This document shows positions 1-11,350 of a DNA stretch of 64,000 bases, one piece after another. Below the pieces are notes generated by a model, which was not told the origin of the DNA, made no database searches, and saw only the letters and a program-made list of their open reading frames with translations. The position numbers were made by a program, and so were the translations under genes. This stretch comes from Cavia porcellus (Eukaryota; Chordata; Mammalia; Rodentia; Caviidae): contig NW_026947486.1 in assembly GCF_034190915.1 (NCBI RefSeq), positions 99,801,123 to 99,865,122 on the forward strand. The letters run 5' to 3'. Each line of letters begins with the position of its first letter. Within the stretch, counting starts at the first letter, position 1.

Positions 1-2258
1 TTGCATCTATGTGCATTAAAGAGATTGGTCTATCCTTCTCTTTCTTGGTTGGATCTCTGTCTGGTTTGAATAGCAGGGTAATGCTTCCAGGAATGACTTG
101 AAAAGCATTGCTTTCCTTTCAATTTCATTAAAGTTTTTGAGGAATAGTGGTATTAGATAGACCTTAAAGGTCTTGAAGAATTCAGCATTGACTTCAACAG
201 GACCTGGGCTCTTCTTCTTTGGTAGATTGAATATTAATTCTTTAATTTCATGAATTGATATGATTACATAGAATATTTTATATCTTCACTTAGATTTGAT
301 AGTTCATGTGTATCTAGGAATCTGTCCATATCTTCTGAGTTTTCCATCTTACTAGAGCACAGGTTGTCAAAGTAGGTACTGATGAGTCTACGGATTTCAG
401 CAAGATCTCTTGTGATTTTGATCTTTTCATTTCCAATTGCAGGGATTTGAGTCTTCCTTGTCTTTCTAAAATAAGACTGTCTACGGTTTTGTTTATTTTA
501 TTTAATTTTTCAATGAATCTTTGATTCATTCATTCTTTGTATTTTTTACCCTCAATTCCAATAATTTATGTTCTGATATTTAAAATTCTCTTCCTCATAT
601 GAATTTTGAGATTAACTTGCCTTTCTTTTCTACAAGCATGAGATTCAACATTAGATTCTTTATTTGCGCTCACTCAGTATTTCTGATGTCACAATTCATT
701 GCTATAAATTTTCATCTTAGAACTGATGTCATTGTGTCCCATAAATTCCAGTGTATGTTATGTGCATTACTATTTAATTGTAGAAATGGTTTAATTTCTC
801 TTTAATTTCATTTTTGCCCCATTGGTTGTTCAGAAAGGTATCACTTAATTTCCATTTGTGTAGGTATTTTTGTGATTTCTTTTGTCAACTTTTTCAAACT
901 TCACTGTAAATTTGTGTGGGATCATTTTAACCCCTATACATTTACTTATGCATGTTCTATAAGCTAATATGTGGTCTGTTTTGGAGAGATTACCTTGTGC
1001 TGCTGAGAACAATATCTATTTTATTGTTGTGTGATGGAATATACTGTAGATATCCACTAAGCCCATGTGTTCAAATGTTTGATTCAGCTGTGATATTACC
1101 TTGTTGACTTTTTGTCTGGTTATTCTGTCTATACAGTTTTATTTTGAAATCTATTTGTGACCATGGCATATTGAAGTTCTCCCAGTACAACTGTATTAGT
1201 GCTTATTCCATATTTAATATTCATTTGCTTTGTTTCATATACTTTTGTACATCAGATTTGGATGCAAGTGTTTTTATGATTGCTGTATGGATCAAGTTAC
1301 ATTCTTTGTATGTGGTGACTTCTGCGTCTCCTCTGATCAATCTTGGCTTGAAATCTACTTTGTCTGCAAATAGAGTAGCTAAGCCTGCTTTTTCCAGGTT
1401 CCTATTGCATGCAGAATTGATTTTTCTCCGTTGATTTCTCTATATACTTTTTTTTTAGTTAAATGAGTTTCTTGTGTGGAGAATATTGTCAGATTTTGTT
1501 CCTCAATCCATTGTTACAATGGATTGATGAATTTCATTGATGAGACCATCCACATTGTTAGTTATGACTGGTATGTATTGACTTATTTTGTAATGTTACT
1601 AATTTCCTGTTATTGATTCCCTTTCTTTCCTTTCTCTTTAAGTGTTTGATTCACTTTGTGGGTTCATTCTATTGGGAAGATTGCAATTGTTGTCTTTTTC
1701 TAGAATATCCCTCAGAAACTTCGGGAGTCCTGGTTTGGTTTTAATAAATTTCTCCTAGTGCTCTTCATCATGGATGTATCTTATTTCTCCATCAGTTTTG
1801 AAAGATATCTTTGTGTGATGCATCAATGTGAGTTAGGGTTTCTTTTCTTTTAGGCATCAAATACCTCATGTTCCCCTTGATATAAGACTTTGTATTGAGA
1901 AGTCTGCTTTAATTCTGATGGTATTCTTTACATGTTATTTTTTAAACAACTTTTCATTTTTTAACTGCTTTGAATTGCTGTAATATTAACTATTATAAGC
2001 CTTTGTATAGTTTTATTTCTGAACATGGTTAACTGGGATTCTATATGCTTCACTTATCTGAATGTCAAATTCTTTTTCCATAATTCACAAATTTTCTCCT
2101 AGAACGTCTGTGAACATTTTTTTCATGTCCATTGTACTATCCTCTAAATTTTCCTTTATTACAATTACCCTTATATTATTCATCTTTCTATTGTCTAGCA
2201 GCTGTTGGATTGAGTTTTCACAGTTCATTGCAACTTCTAAGCAGCTAAAAAAACAATA
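1..2258 (-). mobile_element. L1 fragment, inverted 5' part (ORF1 C-terminus, ORF2 endonuclease to RT)
   Basis: Read on the minus strand this is a diverged LINE-1. Near 1,590-1,500 the complement translates to a degenerate version of the ORF2 endonuclease start, with a recognisable VITNNVDGL string. Positions 1-250 correspond to the ORF2 linker and reverse-transcriptase entry. Around 1,830-1,700 the complement resembles the end of ORF1. Stops and frameshifts break every frame, so it is non-functional. It continues off the left edge and meets a plus-strand L1 piece at about 2,258. Confidence 0.85.
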
Positions 2259-3630
2259 GAATTCTTGTACATAAATTAAAAACTCACTGACAAAGAAGTG
2301 AGAAAAACGGTATCTTTCACAATAGCATCAAGAAAAATGAAATAATTAGGAAGAATCCTAACACAAGAAGAAAAATAATTTTATGTTAAAAAGTGCAGTA
2401 TTCCAAAAAAGGAAACTGAAGAAGATATCAGAAGATGGAAAGAGATTCCTTGTTCTTAGATACACAGATCTGAAAATGGCCTTACATCCAAAATTGTTAT
2501 ATAGACTTAATTTTGTTTCAATTAAAATCCCAATGGAATAGCTGTCAGAACTAGAGAAAATGATTGTGCAACGCATGTGAAACCACGGTGGACCAGGAAT
2601 GGCAAAAGAAATTCTGGGCAGCAAGGGCAGGGCAGGAGACATCACAATGCAGTATTATTTGAAGTTATACTAAAAAGTTACAGTGATTAAAAACTACAGG
2701 AGAATAGCAAAAAAGTAGACACTTAGAACAGCGGAACAGAATACAGCACGCATAAAGAACCACAAGCACACTCAGCTACTTTATCTTTGACAGTGGAGCT
2801 AAAGAAGAGTGATGATCCCTCAAAGAAAGGTAGCCTCTCTAACAAATTGTGCTAGAGAAACTCACTTGCCATTTGACAAACATCCATATTTCTAATCATA
2901 CATACAGCAAAATTGAAATGGGTCAAATTTCTAAATATAAAAACAAACAATCTGCTGTGACATAGAATAAGTAAAGCTCTGGACATAGACGTAGGAAAAA
3001 ACTTTATGAACACAACCCAAATCACACAGGAAGTAGTATCAAGAATCACCGACAGTGACCTCATCACATTAAAAAGCTTTTGCATAGCACTAAAAATCAC
3101 CAACAGAGTAAAGACATAGGACAGCCCACAGAATGGGAAATCTTTTTAACACTTATTCTTCAGACAAAGGACTAGTATCTGGAATAACTCAAAACTTTAA
3201 AAATGTCAGACTGCCCCCAAATAAAGACCCAATCCAAAAATGGGAAACTGAAATTAATACATATTTCTCATATGAAGAAGAACAAAGAGAAAATGAATAT
3301 ACGAAATTTCTTGAGAAATACAAATTAAAACATCACTGAGAGTCCATGTCCCTCCAGAAAGAGTGGATATCATCAAGAATTTAACCAATAACAAGTGTTG
3401 CTGGGGCTGTGGTGGAAAAGGAACCTTTCTATAGTGTTGGGGGAAACTAAACTGATGCAACCACTATGGAAATCAATATGGAGATTCCTCAAAACACTAA
3501 AACTAAAGGTTTCATTTGATACAATTTGGCCCTTCTCCCTTTTTTTCTCCAAAATATTAAAAGTATCATTCCACACTGATATATCCATATCCAGGCATTT
3601 GCACCTGCAATCCTGCCTTGATTGTGAAGA
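2259..3630 (+). mobile_element. L1 fragment, ORF2 RT/C-terminal part, plus strand
   Basis: This plus-strand L1 piece runs from the region after the reverse transcriptase to the ORF2 C-terminus. The part at 3,395-3,630 aligns by eye with the C-terminal ORF2 segment of the other L1 at 43.5-43.9 kb (a [15 protein letters not shown] stretch, then FHTDIS/YHSDIC). It stops at the edge of the LAGE3-like segment with no 3'UTR or A-tail. Frames are broken. Confidence 0.8.
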
Positions 3631-3639
3631 CGAGAAGAG

Positions 3640-5055
3640 AGCCCAGCAGGTCCCCTAAGGGGCCTGCCTTCCTGTGTTCTGGGGAGCCCTAGGTGCACTC
3701 AGCGCCATGGGCCGAGCCCCCAACCAAAGGCACAGCTCTGTCTGGCCCACAGGTTCTTCCAGGAGCCCGTGGATGGCATGGAAGTTGCAGTGGGACTCCA
3801 CCGCTGATTGGCACCTAAAGGCCCATCTGCACAGGCACTGAGGGCGTCACCTGCTATATCGTGGGGGAAATGTTAAGGTACCTTGCACCCCCCTCATTCT
3901 CTTGGGAGGACACTGTTCATGTGACTGCGCTCTGCACAGGTTTTGAGGTTAGACAGTCATGCAGGTTCCTGAAAATGTCCAGGGTGGTGCGAACAGAAGG
4001 GAGAGCTGCACTGGTGCAGCAGGTGGGCCTGGACGACTTGGAATCACTGGAGACAGGGAAGGTGCAAGAAGAGAAGGCACTGTGCCCTGAGAATGTCAGA
4101 ACCAGGTGACAGCGCAGGGTCCAGTGTCCAGGAGAGGCATCTGGGCCTTGGCTGAAAACCCAACTCATAAACATATGGAGATGTATCCTTACTGAGGAAT
4201 GAGCTGCAGGGGTCAAGGACACACAGGTGTGGGGTTGGGGTAAAGAGGGTCCTCAGAGTCAGGAGAAGAGGAGGGAATGCCGGGGGCTGTTGAAAGCAGG
4301 CTGAGGTGAGGCCAAGCTACCAAGATGGGCAGGGGGCCAAAAAGACCCTGCATGGTGGCCAGGTGGCCAGATGGAGAAAGCAGCATTGGTCACAGTCACC
4401 TTAACCAGGTGTCCACCAGCTGCCTCAATGTGTCTTTCTGCTACTCTGTGGATGCTAATGTTACCTGCATGCTCCTGGCTCCAGGACCTGAGTGTCTTCC
4501 ACATGGAGTTTAAAGACAGCTCACGGTGAGTGACCATAACTTGCATGTGTAAGCCGTGGGTGGCGGTGGGCTGTGGGGAGAGGGCTACATGTGTCTGGGG
4601 CTGACAGGGCATCCAGGTGACAGGCTCAGACCCTAGAGCTTTAGTCTAACGAGAGGATGTTATTTTCAGGGTTGACACGGGCGCTGTAAGTGGTAAGTCG
4701 AAGACAGGCAGAGAAAAAAAGATCTGAGCACTGTTGGTGTGATTCTATTTCCGTGCCCTTTAGTCAGTTAGCTGCAGAAAATTCCAGCCTTTCGGAGGCT
4801 TCTGTGACCATATTCATGAACCAGCTTTGCATGGTGACTCCTCTGTTGGAAGATTATTAGTTTCTCTAGGGTCTGAATAAGCCTCAGCTGCAAAAGAGGA
4901 TTTAATGTTCTTCATTTACCTTCCAGCCCTGGGCAGTTACTTGCCTGGGGCAGGGATTCCTGAGGTGCCCTGACACTTTCTTTGAGCAGGCCCCATTGCT
5001 TCTCTGCACTGCCCCCTAATGCAATAATATTTGTTCATGCTGAAAATAAAATGAA
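3640..5055 (+). pseudogene. LAGE3/CTAG-like copy 1, disrupted (in-frame stop in penultimate exon)
   Basis: This segment is homologous to the one at 52.2-53.65 kb. The penultimate coding exon spans about 4,409-4,548, in the frame that is open from an ATG at 4,325. It reads through NVSFCYSVDANVTCML, matching the VPF...MHAQLACLHL part of copy 2, and then hits TAA at 4,511-4,513 where copy 2 has TTC. Downstream of the stop the exon still shows a donor (GTAAGC at 4,549) in the expected phase 2. The last exon begins after a pyrimidine-rich acceptor at 4,764 and stays open to TAG at 4,858-4,860, reading QLAAENSSLSEASV and then MNQLCMVTPLLEDY. AATAAA lies at 5,045-5,050. The intact last exon and single internal stop suggest fairly recent inactivation. 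I cannot assign exon 1; a separate open stretch starting at 3,975 has no family similarity that I recognise. Family membership rests on the Pcc1-type pattern AEN..L..AS and the exon phase. Confidence 0.7.
3795..3855 (+). promoter_or_regulatory. Decayed promoter of LAGE3-like copy 1
   Basis: This aligns with the promoter-like block at 52,340-52,395 in copy 2. The inverted CCAAT element is kept (GATTGG near 3,806). The NRF1-like palindrome of copy 2 is degraded here to TGCACAGGCACTG. Both flank the shared phrase GGCCCATCTGC. Confidence 0.4.
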
Positions 5056-5800
5056 CAGCCTTTCTATGTCCGAGTTTCTTTTCAGCCTTTGGTCACCCAC
5101 ATTCTCCTGCCATTGTTTTCAGGGCATGAGAGATTCTGGGATTTAGACAAGGTAATTGAGGACAATTTAGGAAATGGAAAAATATAAAAATCAATTAGGT
5201 CTTGCTGTTCAGCATTGACTACTCTCAGCTTTTTAAAACATATATGTACTTTGAGAGTTGATCTCAGACTGAAATATGTCACAACTGAAAAATGTAAAAG
5301 ATTTCATTTGCAATCTAATGTTAGATTTTTCTCCGAAATTTTTCCATATGACATGAGTTTGATCTCTTTCTAAAAGAAAGATCAAAACCATGTTGTTGAC
5401 TGCAAGCAAGGTATATGTACTATAGTGTAAAAGTTGAACATTTAAAGTCCCCGCAGTCCTTCCACTCACCATGTTGGATTGTGCACATGTGCATCTGCAT
5501 GCATGGTGGTGTGCTTAGCATTCATTCCAGCTCATACAGACACACTCCTTTACTCGTCCACCTACTAATTTGATGCTCTCTATCTATAGTGCAAAATCTC
5601 TCTCCAGGAATGGTGTCCTCACACCAGAATGCCGGTTTCCTCACAGCTTTATTGCCAGATCTTTTTGTTGGTATAAAAACAAGCAAACAGAAAAAATAAC
5701 TACAAAATTAGTTTCTTACTTCCCTGGTGAAGAGTAAACAATCCAGAAACCCTGCACAAAATTGTGGCATTATTTTCCTGGGTCAGGTCAGTGAAAAAAA
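5056..5800 (+). repeat. Low-copy duplicated flank, 3' of LAGE3-like copy 1
   Basis: Positions 5,090-5,480 match 53,690-54,070 in order and orientation: for example GATTCTGGGATTTAGACAAGG against GATTCTGGAGTTTAAGTAGACAAGG, then AATCAATTAGGTCTTG against AATCAATTAAGTCTTG. This extends the genomic duplication beyond the gene. No coding potential is visible. Confidence 0.7.
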
Positions 5801-5814
5801 AAAAAAAAACATTG

Positions 5815-6335
5815 GGACAACTGTTATAACTCGGGCCCTGGTATAAAATTCAAGGAAGCAAGAGACTGAAAATTTAGGTAGCAAAGGCTTTATTTCCAGG
5901 CCTGGTGACGAGTCTCTGGGAGCCAATTTGAAGACTGCGTCCCAGAGACTGAAGGGAGGACTTTAAAAAGAGGCTGGAGGAAAAAGGGGGGGGGGGCGGA
6001 CAAAGAAACCTGCAGAGCCATCAAACTTGTTGACCTGAGTCTGGAAACTGTATTGCTCTCCACTTAGCTCTGACAATCTCGGGAGTTCCTGGTGTTTCTC
6101 AAATTACTCCCGTCCTACAGACTGACATTATCTCCGAGTGGCACATCTGCAGCAATATTTGGAGAAGAAAGTGGAGAGTTAATTATCCCAGGACAGCTCG
6201 TTTTCGCTAGTGGGTGCAAAGGGGTCAAGAGTTACAAGAAGCTGAAACTTAAGTTTTACAAAGATCTGATGTCTAACTCATTTGATGCATACAGAACAAA
6301 AAGAAAGCACCGATTGGGGTTTGGGCCATAGTATT
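5815..6335 (-). mobile_element. ERV LTR-like insertion, minus strand
   Basis: The sequence looks like a reverse-oriented LTR. A TTTATT (reverse AATAAA) lies at 5,889-5,894 within GCAAAGGCTTTATTTCC. The block interrupts the duplicated flank of the LAGE3-like segment, whose homology resumes at about 7,600. A G9 run is at about 5,989. LTR edges and family are uncertain. Confidence 0.5.
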
Positions 6336-7595
6336 TCCCGGTAATTTCTTTGAAGCTAAACAGTTCTTAAAATTGGGGCAGGCTCATTTTATGACAGATC
6401 ATCACCGGGTCTGGAAGAGGTCACCAGAAACCCAAATTCTTTATGGCCTAGACAGATAACTGAGGGGAGAGGGAGACAATAAGCCACCATACAAAACAAA
6501 TATGGCGCTTATGTGTCAAGGTCAGGTAAAGGGTTAAACTCATACACAAATCTCTCTGCACACAAGCAAGTTACTTCAAACAAGTGTAAATTAGTGGGCC
6601 ATCCTAGATTTCTTTAGCTCTTTAGCGGAGAATAGAGGCACCTAATAGTGATTAACAACCCTTGTTAGCTTGTTTTAGCACAACTTCTGTAGTTTGAAGA
6701 GGGCAACAATGGTTAACATATCAATTAGGTGATATTCTTGCAATTCTTTACAGAGGAGAGTATTGCTCAACATATCAATTAGGTCACTTAACATATCAGT
6801 TAGGGAAAAATGATAAAAAAACACATTTAGTAAGGCATGTTGCAGGTTTGCTATAATACACAAAATAATGAAGGTATTTTCTTAGAGTACAACAACAACG
6901 AGTTGAGTTTCTGGGACAGGAATTGTCACAGTGTTGGGAAAAAATACTTAGAAGTAAAATCACTGTCAATTCGGACGGAATGCATCTGCACAAACATAGA
7001 AAACAGCATTGTTGCTGAGTAAGAGAGTAATGTGCATCACAGGCAATTGGTCTGCTAGGAGAATGCAGGGGCAGCAATCAGTCTTCCCCTTTTCTGCAGC
7101 TAGGCAGATGCACCCACTCCACACCCATCCTCTGGAAGGACAAGCTGGACAGCCCATCACTCACACATAGTTTGTCTGCAGTATATATGGTGACTGGTGA
7201 CCCTATGTGTATGAGTCACTCGATGTAATGGGCTGAGGGTCTCTGTCTTCCCATATACTACACATTAATGTCCTAAGCAGCCTGCAGTTACATGCAGAGA
7301 TTTCATCTCTCAGGGTGGAGCGAAGGCTAAAGGAGGCCCTGAGATTGCTAGTCTGATGCAGTGTGTCTGTTATCCTTTTAACAAAATACAGGGGCTCTGT
7401 AGCCTTCTCAGGGCACAGGTGCTAATGAAAGGCCATAAGAGTGGCTGCAAATAAGCCAGGGCCAGAGTACTCACCAAAAAGTGTTTACCAACACTTTCAT
7501 CATGCACAGCTGCCTCTAGAACAGTGAAAAAATAAGAATATTTTCTTAAACAACCAGAGGGCGGGGTGTATTGATATGGCTGCCTCAGCAGATTA
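6336..7595. other. No gene recognised; contains a thrice-repeated 15-mer
   Basis: No credible coding region or clear repeat family is seen in this 1.26 kb. It contains three copies of AACATATCARTTAGG at 6,715, 6,769 and 6,790. It may be the rest of the inserted element at 5.8 kb, because duplicated-flank homology only resumes after it. Confidence 0.4.
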
Positions 7596-7599
7596 AGCA

Positions 7600-8126
7600 A
7601 AATTTCCTTTGTCCAAAGGAAAGTAAATATACTTTGTATATTTGAAATTTCATTTTAATTGGTGCATTTTTGCAGTACATAATTTTTGCATCCCTTGCTG
7701 GAGTTCTACATGTGCATATTACAACTCTTATAATAGGACCTAGGTTAACCAATGGGGTAACACTATGACCCTCCACAGAAAAGTGATGATAGGGGCACTA
7801 TCTTCCCTGACATTCACATTTCAAAGAGATGGTTCCTAGGTCCTAGAAAAATACTTTACTTGTTGCTAATGGTGCCTTTTTCCGTCTTTTATCTTTGAAA
7901 AATATTCATATCCCTTTCAGAGACAGAGAAAGATTTTACAACTTTCCTTAATAGAGACTTAGAGAAGAAGTTGCCTCTGCTCTAGGAAGAATTAAGCCTC
8001 TTAGCCTTAATTTGTACATATCCGTGCAATAGTTCTGTAATATACATTGTACAGTATCTTTCAAACATGCTATGCTCAGAGTATGTCTAATTATTGTAGA
8101 TTTATCAAGTTTTGTACATACATGAT
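7600..8126 (+). repeat. Duplicated flank block, copy 1
   Basis: This aligns along most of its length with 58,016-58,540: AGGAAAGTAAATAT near the start, then CATTTCAAAGAGATGG, TTGAAAAATATTCATATCCC, AGCCTTAATTTG and finally TTTATCAAG. Part of it also matches 54,310-54,560. The start resembles an old L1 3'UTR read in reverse, so the block may include an ancestral repeat. The open reading frames here are not conserved between copies. Confidence 0.75.
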
Positions 8127-8600
8127 TGTAGTGGTTGATTCTGTCAACTTGAGACATTTAGAAGATTAACTAATTGGGTTCAGCAATTCTACACCTAAGA
8201 AGGTAGAAGAAGACCCACCCTAGGGTGGATCATCACCTGGGGGATAAAAGGGAAGGAGGAAGGACAAATGCATTCCATTCTGGGAAAAGCTCCAGTCTTC
8301 CCCTTTGGTTTGTGTATCTTCTCTTGGCTAAACTCTTCAGCTTTCCAGCATTGAGTCTTCAGTCTTTCATCTTAGAACCTTCAGCCTCCTGGTCCAGACC
8401 CATCAGCCTGCTGGTGTGGACTTGCACAAGACACTAGGGTGAACTACAGACCTTGAATTGAATTCTTCAGGTTCCACAGTGTGGACACCCTCTGCACACT
8501 TCCTCATCTGACTCTGTGGCTGACCATCATAAGCCAATGTTGTTGTTTCGGTATATCACATGATATATCTGTTCTTTCTAGTAAAACCATGACTAATACA
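8127..8600 (+). mobile_element. ERVL-type LTR (MLT2-like), plus strand
   Basis: The block starts TGTAGTGGTTGATTCTGTCAA and ends with ACTAATACA, so it has TG...CA termini. The 3' end (a tract ending GACTAATACA) is typical of MLT2/ERVL LTRs. A primer-site-like sequence follows directly. It lies immediately after the duplicated flank, so it inserted at or next to that boundary. Confidence 0.65.
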
Positions 8601-8605
8601 GACTT

Positions 8606-8623
8606 TGGTACCTAGGAGTGAAG
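8606..8623 (+). promoter_or_regulatory. Primer-binding-site-like sequence (tRNA-Leu type)
   Basis: TGGTACCTAGGAGTGAAG follows the LTR end after 5 bases. It resembles the TGGT...CAGGAGTGGGA primer site used by ERVL/MaLR elements that prime with tRNA-Leu, with several mismatches. Confidence 0.5.
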
Positions 8624-10095
8624 TCCTTTCTGTGACTGCAACTGACCATATTTTTCAAGAGGCTTTGGGAATGACTTGCTGGCAGAGTTTGGAAAGGTTC
8701 AGACATGTCTTGTGGATGCATAGAGTGGGAGGAGCTTAGGCTATTCTGAAGAGGAAATTCTGATCAGAGGTCAGGAGACCAGAAGGCTGATAGAAAGCCT
8801 GATGGTAAAGACCAGGCTTCAGAAGTTTCTGTTGGGAAGAAGGACTGCATTGGTTGTTGGACTCCCCACAATGTGTGTTATGACTTGGAAGAAAGTTTAT
8901 CTGCATTTTGCTCACGCCTAGAGACTTTGCCTGAGACTGAGACTAAGGGCAATGGACAGATTAATCTGGAAAAGGAAATTTCAAGGCAGTTAAATGTTGA
9001 GGCTGGGGCATGGCTAATGTTGGGGGCTTTTAGCCAGTTTTATGTTTCAAATGAAGAGCAAAGAGCCCAGCAAGATAATTTACAACTCTGTGAGTTTGGC
9101 CAGAAGGAAAACTCCAGTAAAGCTGTGGATTGTAAAAACAGTATTGAGACTTTGATTGCTGAGAAGTAAAGAGATAAGAAAGATGTCCCTGGGGCATCCC
9201 AGGAAGCAGCAGGTTTCTACCCTTTGCAACCTCAAAACTGAAAAAGTAAAAGAATTTTCTCAGAGGAAAAAGCTGCAGAGCACCATGTCCCAGAATGGCA
9301 ACAGAGGCCACATGGGGTTCCAGAATGGTAGCAACATAGAGAAGCCTTTCTTCACAGTCAGGTTCACAGAGTCCAGTGATTGAGGCAATTGACCCCTACA
9401 GCCAAAACAGAGAAAAACCTGGCTACTGCTCCAGCTGGAAGCAAACCTTAGAGGCATACACCTGGTGCTGATTTTAGGTACAAGGAAAATGCACAAATTC
9501 TGAGGATGAGACAGTTTCCACCTCGATTGCAAAGGGCCTGTGAGGCCAAGCAGTGTGCCCCTGAGAGGGCAATTTGAAAACGTATAAGGGTGGAGCCAAA
9601 GGTACAGTGCAGATCTCAGAAATATGGAAAAGCCAGGAATGTGGATCATCCAAGGAAAGCTGCAAAAAGCAAGCAGAGAGGGTTTAAGAGAAAAGCTGCA
9701 GGTGCTAAAGTCTCTGTAAGTGCCATGGAGTTGGAATCACCCAAGCCTTGTGTAGTTTGTAACCAGATTGCTTCAGATGCTGAGCATGGAACTCTAGGAC
9801 TTAATGGTCATCCTGCTGGATGTTGGGCTTGCTTTGTTTCCAATGCTTTATATTCCCCTCTTTGTAACTTTTGGAATGGTAAAATTTATCTTGTGCCTAT
9901 GCATTTCAGAAATGTTTCTCCTTATTTCATTTGTACAGGGGATTACAGTTAATATTTTGCCATAGATTTAGAGTATACTTGGGACTTGGACTTTTCAGCA
10001 ATGCTGAAACTGTTAGGGCATTGGCAACTCTTGGAGATGGACTAAATGACTTTTGTATAAAAGATGTACATGAGTCCTGAGTGCAAGGGGTGGAA
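8624..10095 (+). mobile_element. MaLR/ERVL-like internal region, non-coding remnant
   Basis: This is internal sequence between two LTR-like blocks. It contains short open stretches (8,873-9,169 and 9,590-9,952) with no recognisable gag or pol domain. It ends in a purine-rich tract (GCAAGGGGTGGAA at 10,083-10,095) directly before an LTR start, as expected for a polypurine tract. No intact viral gene is present. Confidence 0.55.
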
Positions 10096-10500
10096 TGTCA
10101 GGGTTTATGTCAGTGGCCCCCAGGCCTCATTCATTTACATTATGCATTTGTGATTGGTTCCTTATCTAGAGCTTGGATTGGTGGTGTCAGTACTATACCC
10201 ATATAGGGGTGGAGCCAGCATACAATGTAATGGCAGGAGGAAGGTGTGTCTCTCTCTTTTGCCAGTTTTTGCTTTGCTGTTTGAAACCAGGATTAATGCA
10301 CCCTGGCTATGCCACCTTGCCTTAGAGCCTAATGAGTATGGATTGAAACTTCCAAAAACTGTAAGAAATAAAACTTTCCTTTCCCAACTTGATGCCACCC
10401 TGCTTTGGAGCCAGCAGATTATGGCTCCAAACCTCTACAAACTGAACCAAAATAAGCCTTTTCTCCTGCAACATTGGGTGTTGGGTATTCTGTCTTTGCA
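10096..10500 (+). mobile_element. MaLR-type LTR, plus strand
   Basis: This 405-bp block has TG...CA termini (TGTCAGGG...TCTTTGCA). AATAAA lies at 10,367-10,372, within an AACTGTAAGAAATAAA phrase typical of MaLR LTRs. It follows a polypurine-like tract. It does not resemble the LTR-like block at 8,127, so the two are not an obvious 5'/3' pair. Confidence 0.6.
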
Positions 10501-11350
10501 ATGAGAAAACCAATTAAGAGTTTAGCCACCCCTATTCATGATTATACTGACAGCTGGGCAATATAGATGGCACCAACTCTTACGGATCACGACATGGTAC
10601 TTGAATGACCAGACAATGATGCATTCCTCTCCCTTGGACAAAGCCATGTGAGAAGATTTGTGGGCCCTGAGCCATCAAAACAAGTAACAGTATATTATGT
10701 CACTGGTCATAACCCACTAGCATCCCCTGGGAATGATGAAGCAGGTACCCTGTCTAAGGTAAGAAGGCTATAACCAGGCACAGTGGCACATGACTGTTAT
10801 CCCAGCACCCAGGAGGTAGAAGTCTTGAATTCGAGACAAGCTACATGGTGAATTCAAGGCCAGCTGAAACTACATAGTGAGACCTTGTCTCAGAAAAAGA
10901 GTGATATGATGGCTATAAAAAGTCACAAGGGTGGATGCAGGCACTTAGCCGGATTGATAATCATTGCATGTGGGGTAAAAAAACTTTGGCAGCCCAAGAT
11001 TGAGGCCTTCCCATGATGCTGGGTGACGGCCAGGCTGTCTGTGAGTAATGTGCAGGATGTTCGTACACACACTCCCAAAGGACCAATGGCAACCACTGCA
11101 CAAAATGCTGCACATAGGGACACCCAGCATGAACACTGAAAACCTTACCTGCTGTGCCCAGCAGCTGACAGGCTTTCAGAGCAGGGCATGAGGAAAGCAG
11201 CACAACATAGCAGTATTACCTGCTAGCTGCCCGCCCCCACCCTGGGTGCCACCCTAGTTACTAAAGCTAAAGTAACTGCTCTTGTCTTGCATACTGTCCA
11301 TTCTTTTAATTATACTCAATGGACCTGAGGACTGTTAATGAAGCACATCT
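10501..11350 (+). pseudogene. Decayed ERVL-like pol trace (RNase H/integrase region)
   Basis: At about 10,688-10,765 one frame reads VYYVTGHNPLASPGNDEAG, which resembles the end of a retroviral RNase H domain and the linker to integrase. Stops surround it, and a B1-like SINE interrupts it at 10,768. Beyond the SINE only weak integrase-like traces remain. It is an old, non-functional copy. Confidence 0.5.
10768..10904 (+). mobile_element. B1-like SINE
   Basis: AGGCACAGTGGCACATGACTG is followed by ATCCCAGCACCCAGGAGG, and the element ends GTGAGACCTTGTCTCAG with an A-rich tail. It carries a second internal 'GAATTCAAGGCCAGC' stretch. Confidence 0.8.

Noticed and set aside
3917..4612. Minus-strand frames of 101 and 117 codons opposite copy 1
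   Set aside because: Antisense shadows, not matched in composition or position by frames opposite copy 2 in a way that suggests a gene.
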